Of a stretch of DNA of 25,827 nucleotides, positions 15,653-21,941 are shown piece by piece; position 1 is the stretch's first letter; each line of letters starts with the position of its first letter. The stretch spans positions 1-25,827 of the forward strand of contig JAKZSU010000128.1 of NCBI GenBank assembly GCA_047517485.1, written 5' to 3'. The stretch is from JAKZSU01 sp047517485 (GTDB lineage Bacteria; Pseudomonadota; Alphaproteobacteria; UBA7887). Under the pieces are notes generated by a model. It made no database searches, was not told the DNA's origin, and saw only the letters and a program-made list of their open reading frames with translations. Made by a program: the position numbers and the translations under genes.

Positions 15653-15709
15653 ATTCGGAGTTATAATTCTAACGCATTGAAATATAACTATATATGAGAA
15701 TTACCGAGC
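15653..15709. other. AT-rich convergent gap between holA and parB
   Basis: These 57 bases are strikingly AT-rich for this sequence. They hold two nested inverted repeats: AGTTATA (15659-15665) with TATAACT (15683-15689), and AATTCT (15665-15670) with AGAATT (15697-15702). Lying between convergent operons, they may end transcription from one or both sides, but there is no GC-rich stem and no clean T-tract, so I do not call a terminator. Confidence 0.4.
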
Positions 15710-16600
15710 TCAGCGTTCGGGCAGTTGGATGACCGAGACCGGCGTATCGCGCAGCCGTTCAATTACCGAGTCGAGCTGATCAAGGTCCTTATAGGCAATC
15801 TTGACCTCGCCTTTGCCGCCGCGATCGGCGATGACGACATTAAGACCAAGGGCCTCGGTCAGATCATTCTCGAGGCGGCTGACATCAGCGCTCTTGGCGG
15901 GGCGGATCGCGCGCGGGGTCGGATTGGTCGCTTGCCTGACCAAGGCCTCGGTCTGACGGACATTCAGCCCTTTCGCCGCCACTTTGCGGGCGAGCGATAC
16001 CGGCTCCGGCGCGCCGAGAAGCGCGCGCGCGTGACCGGCGGTCAAATCGCCGTTCTCGAGCCATTTTCTCACCGGTTCCGGAAGCGTCAGCAGACGCATC
16101 GCATTCGCGACATGGCTGCGGCTTTTGCCGACCGCGCGCGAAAGCTCTTCTTGGGTGATGCCGAACTCTTCGATCAGGCGGCGATAGCCGTCGGCCTCCT
16201 CGAGCGGTTTGAGATCTTCGCGTTGGACGTTTTCAATCAACGCCACTTCGAGCGCATCCCGATCGTCCATTGTCCGGATTATCACTGGAACGTCATGCAG
16301 TTGCGCGAGTTGTGCGGCGCGCCATCGGCGTTCGCCGGCGACAATCTGAAAGGCGCCCGGGCTATGTGGATCGGGGCGCACCAATATCGGTTGCATAATG
16401 CCGTGCTCGTGGATCGAGCCAGCGAGCGACTCGAGTTCCACCTCATCGAAATGCCGCCGCGGCTGGTACGGTCCCGGCGCCAAATCGGCGATCGACAGGG
16501 TGGTTGAGCCGCCGCCGCCCTCGTCGCCCGACAGCGCTCCGGCCGCCTCGCCGAGCAAGGCGCCTAGTCCACGCCCAAGTCCGCGCTCTTTTGCACTCAT
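15710..16600 (-). CDS. parB: Chromosome-partitioning protein ParB
   Basis: 296 residues. The start is ATG at 16600, overlapping the parA stop by four bases (ATGA). ParB binds parS and, with CTP, slides along flanking DNA to build the partition complex. Seen here are the N-terminal ParA-interacting segment (GLGRGLGALLG), the CTP-binding/hydrolysis domain with YQPRRHFDEVELESLAGSI, GERRWRAA (89-96) and ENVQRED (123-129), a helix-turn-helix region (GITQEELSRAVGKSRSHVANAMRLLTLP), then LTAGHARALL and a C-terminal dimerisation domain ending at SVIQLPER. It is the last gene of the minus-strand run. Two parS sites lie 1.4 and 3.4 kb upstream in the same cluster. Confidence 0.97.
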   Translation of the reverse strand: MSAKERGLGRGLGALLGEAAGALSGDEGGGGSTTLSIADLAPGPYQPRRHFDEVELESLAGSIHEHGIMQPILVRPDPHSPGAFQIVAGERRWRAAQLAQLHDVPVIIRTMDDRDALEVALIENVQREDLKPLEEADGYRRLIEEFGITQEELSRAVGKSRSHVANAMRLLTLPEPVRKWLENGDLTAGHARALLGAPEPVSLARKVAAKGLNVRQTEALVRQATNPTPRAIRPAKSADVSRLENDLTEALGLNVVIADRGGKGEVKIAYKDLDQLDSVIERLRDTPVSVIQLPER

Positions 16601-17445
16601 AGCGCTACTTCTCCCGCGGTTTTTTCCTGGCTGGTCGTTTGAGTTTGCTCGCGTCTCAGCATTTCGCTGACCAGATACATGTAGGCGCGGGCGCCGGACG
16701 ATCGAAAATCATAGAGTAATACGGGCTTGCCGTGCGATGGCGCCTCGGAAACTCTGACATTTCGCGGAATTACCGTGTCGAATACTTTCGAGCCTAGGTA
16801 TTTCCGAACGTCGTTGGCCACTTGCTCGGACAGATTGTTACGCCGATCGAACATGGTCAGGACCACGCCTTCGACCGCGAGGCCCGGATTGAACCCTTTG
16901 CGAACGCGATCGATGGTCGCCAGCAATTGGCTCAGCCCCTCGAGGGCAAAAAATTCGCATTGCAAGGGAATAAGCACGGATTTCGCCGCCGCCAAGCCGT
17001 TGAGAGTCAGCAAACCGAGGCCGGGGGGGCAATCTATCAGGACATAATCATAGGCATCGACCGCATCGGCAAGGGCGCGGCGCAAACGAAACGCGCGGTC
17101 TTCCTCGGAAACCAACTCGAACTCGACGCCGGTCAAATCGACTTCCGACGGCACCAGCCACAATCCGGGCACCAGTGTCGCCACCGCGGCCTCGGTAATC
17201 GTCGATTCTCCCATCAAAACGTCATAACTGGTGCGGATCCGCTCCGCGACGCCGACCCCGAGGCCGGTACTGGCATTGCCTTGGGGATCGAGGTCGATGA
17301 CCAAGGCGCGCTTGTTGATCGCCGCAAGCGCGGTCGCCAGATTGATCGCGGTGGTCGTCTTGCCGACCCCGCCTTTTTGATTGGAAACCGCGATAATTCG
17401 GGCCGAGCCGGCCAAATTAGGCTCTCCTACGCCGTCCATCGACAC
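16597..17445 (-). CDS. parA: Chromosome-partitioning ATPase ParA (Soj)
   Basis: 282 residues. The deviant Walker A box KGGVGKTTT starts at K24, LVIDLDPQGNAS follows, and VLIDCPPGLGLLTLN is Walker B. PRNVRVSEAPSHGKP near residue 230 is typical of chromosomal Soj-type ParA. It forms ATP-dependent dimers on nucleoid DNA and moves ParB-parS complexes. GTG at 17445 is preferred because AAGGGA lies eight bases upstream; ATG at 17439 is the alternative. The start lies inside the end of rsmG (about 29 bases overlap), and the stop overlaps parB, so rsmG, parA and parB are probably translated as a coupled unit. Confidence 0.97.
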   Translation of the reverse strand: MSMDGVGEPNLAGSARIIAVSNQKGGVGKTTTAINLATALAAINKRALVIDLDPQGNASTGLGVGVAERIRTSYDVLMGESTITEAAVATLVPGLWLVPSEVDLTGVEFELVSEEDRAFRLRRALADAVDAYDYVLIDCPPGLGLLTLNGLAAAKSVLIPLQCEFFALEGLSQLLATIDRVRKGFNPGLAVEGVVLTMFDRRNNLSEQVANDVRKYLGSKVFDTVIPRNVRVSEAPSHGKPVLLYDFRSSGARAYMYLVSEMLRREQTQTTSQEKTAGEVAL

Positions 17446-18067
17446 GTCGAATATCCCTTATTTCAAGAATCTGACCGCGCGGATCGCTTTGGCTCGAATG
17501 CCGAGTCAGCGATATTGTCCAGGCTTTGTTCGCTTCGGTCAATTCCTCATCGACCGATTGACCCTTCAAAATCAAGGCGGTGCCGTCGGACCTCAACAAA
17601 GGCGCCGTATATCCGAGCAATTTCGCCAGTGGGGCACAGGCGCGCGCGCAAACAATTGCGGCCGGCGGAACCGGATTTTCCTCGATTCGCGCGACAACGA
17701 CAAGCGCATTGGCTCCGGTTCGGCGAATCACCTCGCCGAGGAACACCGCTTTGCGTCGGTCGCTCTCGATCAGCGACACTTTTGGGCCGGTCTCTCCGCC
17801 GAGAATCGCGAGCACAAGACCGGGAAAACCGGCGCCACTGCCGAGATCGGTCATGGAGTCCGCCGACGCATCGATAAATGGCCAAAGCTGGGCGCTATCG
17901 AGCATATGACGGCGCCAGAGGTCGTCGAGGGTGCTACGACCGACAAGATTGATTTTCGCCTGCCATTTGATCAGCAGCGCGGCATAGATGGCGAGTCGGT
18001 CGAATGTTTCACGTGAAACATTGGTCGCCGCCCTAAATCCCGCCTCGGACAGTGGCGTGGCCGTCAT
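17417..18067 (-). CDS. rsmG: 16S rRNA (guanine527-N7) methyltransferase RsmG/GidB
   Basis: 216 residues; ATG at 18067 overlaps the mnmG stop (ATGA). It methylates G527 of 16S rRNA using S-adenosylmethionine. The SAM-binding loop DLGSGAGFPG is at 74-83, preceded by WQAKINLVGRST and RRHMLDSAQL, and followed by VSLIESDRRKAVFL and VCARACAPLAKLL. The N-terminal NVSRETF (16-22) is encoded by a perfect parS sequence, a dual use known in several bacteria. Length and domain content are complete. It lies between mnmG and parA, the standard gid–par order. Confidence 0.96.
   Translation of the reverse strand: MTATPLSEAGFRAATNVSRETFDRLAIYAALLIKWQAKINLVGRSTLDDLWRRHMLDSAQLWPFIDASADSMTDLGSGAGFPGLVLAILGGETGPKVSLIESDRRKAVFLGEVIRRTGANALVVVARIEENPVPPAAIVCARACAPLAKLLGYTAPLLRSDGTALILKGQSVDEELTEANKAWTISLTRHSSQSDPRGQILEIRDIRRVDGRRRRA
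18003..18022. promoter_or_regulatory. parS: parS centromere-like site inside rsmG
   Basis: A perfect 20-base palindrome with the core TGTTTCACGTGAAACA at 18005-18020, the consensus ParB-binding parS. It is embedded in rsmG codons for Asn-Val-Ser-Arg-Glu-Thr, about 0.6 kb upstream of the parA start. It nucleates ParB loading for chromosome segregation. Confidence 0.95.
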
Positions 18068-19953
18068 GCCTCCGCTACACCGACCCGGGGTCGCCGGGAA
18101 TCTGATTCATGGGCGCGAAGATAGACCAGCACCGCGGTCAGCGCGGCCGGGGTCAAACCGGGAATTCTCGCTGCAGCGGCGAGAGTCTCCGGTCGAACGT
18201 GGCTAAGCTTCTCCCGGGCCTCCGCCGATAGCCCGCCAATCGAAGCGTAATCAAGATCGAGGGGTAAGCTCAACGCTGACTCGCGGCGAAACGCCTCGAT
18301 CTCCGATTTTTGGCGAGCAAGATACGGGGCGTAATGACATTCGATCTCAATTTGCTCCGCCGCCGCGGCGGGAATATCCGATAAGTCCGGCCAAATCGAC
18401 TTCAGATCGTCAAACGATATCGAGGAATAGCCCAACAAATCGAGCCCGCTTCGCACCTGGCCGTCTTGGCGAACGGCGAATCCGTGTTTTATCGCCTCCG
18501 GCGGTGTAACCCGGATCCGCGCCAAGCGCCCGCGCGCGCCATCGATGGCATCGGATTTCTCCTTCGCGCGGCGGCGGCGCTCGGACGACACGCTTCCAAC
18601 GGCGTCGCCTTTCGCGGTCAATCTAAGATCCGCGTTGTCCGGGCGCAGATTCAGCCGGTATTCGGCGCGCGAAGTGAACATTCGATAGGGCTCACGGGTT
18701 CCCAAGGTCACCAAATCGTCGATCATCACGCCGATCATCGCCTCGGCGCGGTCAAGAACGAAGGCGTCCGCCCCGGAGGCCGCGCGCGCGGCATTGAGGC
18801 CGGCGACCAAACCTTGTGCCGCGGCCTCTTCATAGCCGGTCGTGCCGTTGATCTGGCCGGCAAGATAGAGACCGGGCAACCGTCGGGTTTCCAATGTCGG
18901 GCGCAATTCGCGCGGATCGATGAAATCATACTCGATGGCGTAGCCCGGACGGCGCATAACCGCCGATTCGAGTCCGGGAATGGTCTTCAGCAACGCCTCT
19001 TGAACATCGCGCGGCAGCGATGTCGAGATACCGTTGGGATAAATCGTGTCGTCGTCGAGGCCTTCGGGCTCGAGAAATATCTGATGGCGCGGCCGATCGG
19101 CGAAGCGCACCACTTTGTCCTCGATCGACGGGCAATAGCGCGGTCCGGTGCCACCAATCGCCCCGGAGTATATCGGCGCGCGGTCGAGATTTTCGCGGAT
19201 GAGTTCGTGCCCGGCCTCGGTAGTGTGGGTGATATGGCAGGGAACTTGGGGATTTCTGATGTGGGCGGTGAGATATGAAAAGGGCTTTGGCACATCGTCG
19301 CCGATTTGCACGTCCAATCCCCGCCAATCGATCGTCGTGCCGTCGAGGCGCGGCGGGGTGCCGGTCTTGAGACGGCCCAAGGCAAAACCCATGGCGGAAA
19401 ATCGCCGCGACAGACCGTGCTCGGGCGCTTCCCCCATACGACCGGCCGGACTTTGCTCGGTCCCGATATGAATGAGTCCGCCAAGAAACGTGCCGGTGGT
19501 AATAATCACCCGGCCGCCGCGCACGGTTTCGCCATCCTCGGTCACGACGCCGGCGGCGTTACCGGCGTCATCGACCGCCAGGTCCGCCACCGCGCCGGCC
19601 ATGATGGTCAAATTGTCTTGTTCGGCGAGACACGCCTGCATCGCGGCCTTATAGAGCGCGCGGTCGGCTTGCGCCCGCGGCCCGCGAACCGCCGGCCCCT
19701 TGCTCGCGTTGAGGACGCGAAACTGAATGCCGGCGGCATCGGCCACCAGACCCATCACTCCCCCGAGGGCGTCGATCTCGCGCACCAAGGTGCCTTTCGC
19801 GACCCCGCCGATCGCCGGATTGCACGACATTTCGCCGATCGTTTCAAGGCGATGGGTGATCAAGACGGTTTCCGCGCCCAGGCGCGCCGCGGCGGCCGCC
19901 GCCTCACATCCGGCGTGGCCACCACCGACAACAATGACATCATAGATCTTCAT
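18064..19953 (-). CDS. mnmG: tRNA uridine-5-carboxymethylaminomethyl modification enzyme MnmG (GidA)
   Basis: 629 residues, full family length. With MnmE it installs the (carboxymethyl)aminomethyl group on U34 of tRNAs, using FAD, NADH and methylenetetrahydrofolate. The FAD loop is GGGHAGCEAA from G10; the folate/flavin-site block GEMSCNPAIGG (C44) and RVLNASKGPAVRGPRAQADR follow. The second conserved Cys appears in GPRYCPSIEDKVVRF, and there is a later FTSRAEYRLNLRPDNAD. The C-terminal MnmE-interacting helical domain (LSLPLDLDYASIGGLSAEAREKL; RPETLAAAARIPGLTPAALTAVLVYLRAHE) is intact. The stop overlaps rsmG. 168 bp separate it from mnmE, and that gap contains a parS site and a 50-bp palindrome. 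No clear Shine-Dalgarno precedes the ATG. Confidence 0.98.
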   Translation of the reverse strand: MKIYDVIVVGGGHAGCEAAAAAARLGAETVLITHRLETIGEMSCNPAIGGVAKGTLVREIDALGGVMGLVADAAGIQFRVLNASKGPAVRGPRAQADRALYKAAMQACLAEQDNLTIMAGAVADLAVDDAGNAAGVVTEDGETVRGGRVIITTGTFLGGLIHIGTEQSPAGRMGEAPEHGLSRRFSAMGFALGRLKTGTPPRLDGTTIDWRGLDVQIGDDVPKPFSYLTAHIRNPQVPCHITHTTEAGHELIRENLDRAPIYSGAIGGTGPRYCPSIEDKVVRFADRPRHQIFLEPEGLDDDTIYPNGISTSLPRDVQEALLKTIPGLESAVMRRPGYAIEYDFIDPRELRPTLETRRLPGLYLAGQINGTTGYEEAAAQGLVAGLNAARAASGADAFVLDRAEAMIGVMIDDLVTLGTREPYRMFTSRAEYRLNLRPDNADLRLTAKGDAVGSVSSERRRRAKEKSDAIDGARGRLARIRVTPPEAIKHGFAVRQDGQVRSGLDLLGYSSISFDDLKSIWPDLSDIPAAAAEQIEIECHYAPYLARQKSEIEAFRRESALSLPLDLDYASIGGLSAEAREKLSHVRPETLAAAARIPGLTPAALTAVLVYLRAHESDSRRPRVGVAEA

Positions 19954-20031
19954 GGCGGACTATTTAGGAGCGCGGCGCCGGTAAGTCAAAGATTTGCACG
20001 GACTTTTCGACAATACCGGAGCGCGCCCGCG

Positions 20032-20049
20032 ATGTTTCACGTGAAACAT
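20032..20049. promoter_or_regulatory. parS: Second parS site, between mnmE and mnmG
   Basis: A perfect 18-base palindrome containing TGTTTCACGTGAAACA at 20033-20048, identical in core to the site in rsmG. It is noncoding, about 80 bp upstream of the mnmG ATG and 2 bp from the long palindrome at 20052. Two copies 2 kb apart fit an origin-proximal parS cluster. Confidence 0.95.
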
Positions 20050-20051
20050 TA

Positions 20052-20101
20052 GAGCACGTCCTTTCCTGATGGAACCGGTTCCATCAGGAAAGGACGTGCT
20101 C
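20052..20101. repeat. Perfect 50-bp palindrome in the mnmE–mnmG gap
   Basis: Bases 20052-20076 are the exact reverse complement of 20077-20101, with no spacer. The left arm starts GAGCACGTCC and the centre is GGAACCGGTTCC. Transcribed from either strand it would form a roughly 23-pair hairpin with a minimal loop. No T-tract follows on either side, so it is not a classical intrinsic terminator. Its type resembles dispersed GAGCA...TGCTC palindromes I recall from alphaproteobacterial intergenic regions, but copy number cannot be judged here. It lies 20 bp downstream of the mnmE stop, so it could block exonucleases or partly separate mnmE from mnmG. Confidence 0.9.
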
Positions 20102-20121
20102 AAGGTCGCGCGACAGACCGG

Positions 20122-21468
20122 TTATTTGCCGATACAGAATTCGGCGAATATTACGTCGAGAATATCCTCGACATCGACGCGCCCGGTCAAACGACCCAAG
20201 GCCTGGGTCGCGATTCGGAGATCCTCGGCGACGAGCTCCGCATCCGCGACATGATCGAGACGGGCAAGCGCATCGACGCAGGTGGCGAGCGCGGCGCGAT
20301 GGCGGGCGCGGGTCGGACCGAGTCCTTCGCCGACGCATGCCGATGCACGCTCCGCGACAACCGTGACCAGCTGGTCCAGACCCAAGCCTGTCAGGCACGA
20401 CACGGCGAGGACGCGACGCCCGGCAACCCGACCGGCGGCGGGTTGCTCGACCAAATCCATTTTATTGAGAATCACCAGCGCCTCGGCGGGAATATCCGAT
20501 ACCTCGACGATCGCCGCCTCGTCGAAGTCAACGGCATCAAATACCGCGAACACCACATCCGCATCGGCGGCCCGGCGCCGCGCACGCCGGACCCCTTCTT
20601 GTTCCACGGCGTCGCCGGTATCGCGCAATCCAGCAGTATCGGCGACGGTGACCGGCACCCCGCCGAGATCCAAATGGACTTCGATGACGTCGCGCGTGGT
20701 GCCCGGACTTGCGCTGACGATCGCCACGTCCCGACGAGCCAACGCATTGACAAGGCTGGATTTTCCCGCATTGGGTGGCCCCACCACCGCGACCAGGACG
20801 CCGTCGCGCAAGCGCTCCCCGCGGTGTGAGTCGTCGAGGTGGGCGCGAATGGCTTCGGCGACCGACCTTGCGGTGGCGACCGCGCTGGAGATCAGCCCCT
20901 CCGGCAGCTCCTGATCGGAAAAATCGAACGCCGCCTCGACATGGGCCAAGGCCGCGATCAAAGTGTGACGCCACTCCTCGTAGAGGGTGCCCAAGACGCC
21001 GTCCATTTGCCGGACCGCCTGGCGCCGTTGGGCCTCGGTTTCCGCCACGACGAGATCCGCGAGGCCTTCGATCGCGGTCAAGTCCATCTTGGTGTTGAGA
21101 AACGCCCGGCGGCTGAACTCACCGGCTTCCGCCGGCCGCATTCCGGGCAGCGCACCAAGCGCCTCGAGGAGTCCGCCGACGACCGCACGGCCACCATGAA
21201 CATGCCACTCCGCGATCACCTCGCCGGTGGCGCTCGCCGGCGCCGGAAACCACAGCACCAATCCGCGGTCGAGAAGGTCTCCGGTGGCGGGATCGATGAT
21301 CGCCCGGTAGGCGGCCCGGCGCGGCGGCGGCACCGCGCCGTCAATGGTCGCCGCCAAGGCGTCGCCAGCGTCCGGCCCAGACGCGCGCACGACCGCGATG
21401 CCGGCCGGACCCGGGGCGCTCGACAGCGCGAATATGGTGGCGTCACCGCCGCCGCGCTGGCCTGTCAT
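20122..21468 (-). CDS. mnmE: tRNA modification GTPase MnmE (TrmE)
   Basis: 448 residues. It partners MnmG in wobble-uridine modification. The N-terminal folate-binding domain begins DATIFALSSAPGPAGIAVVRASGP and contains AEWHVHGG and GEFSRRAFLNTKMDLTAIEGLADLV. The inserted G domain has G1 GPPNAGKSS at 230-238, G2 in PGTTRDV, G3 DTAGLR and G4 NKMD. The protein ends in CIGK (445-448), the conserved Cys motif essential for activity. All elements are present. The stop is followed by the 50-bp palindrome and a parS site. It starts 10 bp after the stop of the [2Fe-2S] ferredoxin gene, so the two are probably cotranscribed. Confidence 0.98.
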   Translation of the reverse strand: MTGQRGGGDATIFALSSAPGPAGIAVVRASGPDAGDALAATIDGAVPPPRRAAYRAIIDPATGDLLDRGLVLWFPAPASATGEVIAEWHVHGGRAVVGGLLEALGALPGMRPAEAGEFSRRAFLNTKMDLTAIEGLADLVVAETEAQRRQAVRQMDGVLGTLYEEWRHTLIAALAHVEAAFDFSDQELPEGLISSAVATARSVAEAIRAHLDDSHRGERLRDGVLVAVVGPPNAGKSSLVNALARRDVAIVSASPGTTRDVIEVHLDLGGVPVTVADTAGLRDTGDAVEQEGVRRARRRAADADVVFAVFDAVDFDEAAIVEVSDIPAEALVILNKMDLVEQPAAGRVAGRRVLAVSCLTGLGLDQLVTVVAERASACVGEGLGPTRARHRAALATCVDALARLDHVADAELVAEDLRIATQALGRLTGRVDVEDILDVIFAEFCIGK

Positions 21469-21478
21469 GATCGTTGGG

Positions 21479-21826
21479 TTATTCGTCGTCGGGATGGAGC
21501 ATCAGCCGCGCGACTCGCCCGCCCTCGATCACATGAACCTGCAAGACCTCGTCTATATCGTCGCGGGTTTCGCAGCGATACCACACACCTTCGGGATATA
21601 TCACCATCGTCGGGCCCAGCTCACAGCGATCCAGACAGCCCGATGCATTGATGCGAATATTCTCGATATTAAGTTTTTTTGCTTTTGTTTTCATATAGTT
21701 ACGCAACATCGTCCCGCCTCGCGCGTCGCAGCAGCCGCGGGGATCATCGGCGGCACGGACATTGGTGCAGCAAAACACGTGACGGGAAAAATAGGCGGCC
21801 GGGTCGTCGTCGCGGGTCACCAACAC
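21479..21826 (-). CDS. Thioredoxin-like [2Fe-2S] ferredoxin domain protein
   Basis: 115 residues. The pattern YFSRHVFCCTNVR...GCC....G..L followed by IRINASGCLDRCELGPTMVIYPEGVWYRCETRDDIDEVLQVHV matches the small thioredoxin-fold [2Fe-2S] ferredoxins related to the NuoE C-terminal domain. There are seven Cys (19, 20, 32, 33, 64, 68, 85); by family pattern, one of 19/20, one of 32/33, and 64 and 68 are the probable cluster ligands. Its electron-transfer partner is unknown. The start is GTG at 21826 or GTG at 21820; an AAGGGA lies four or ten bases upstream respectively, which slightly favours 21820. It lies 10 bp upstream of mnmE and divergent from the YyaL-type gene. Confidence 0.85.
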   Translation of the reverse strand: MLVTRDDDPAAYFSRHVFCCTNVRAADDPRGCCDARGGTMLRNYMKTKAKKLNIENIRINASGCLDRCELGPTMVIYPEGVWYRCETRDDIDEVLQVHVIEGGRVARLMLHPDDE

Positions 21827-21941
21827 TTAATCCCTTCAAAATATTGTCAGAATACGCCCCTCACGCCGGGCTTCCCAACCGAGGCAGAGCCACTGTATAC
21901 CAGAGACCGGCGTCAATGCGGCAGCGAAACTCGGACTGGCG

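Noticed and set aside
20052..20101. The 50-bp palindrome as a rho-independent terminator
   Set aside because: No T-tract follows it on either strand, and the downstream minus-strand sequence is the parS site.
15710..21826. Complete replication origin
   Set aside because: The gid–par genes and parS sites suggest origin proximity, but I saw no dnaA or hemE gene and no convincing DnaA-box cluster in the window.
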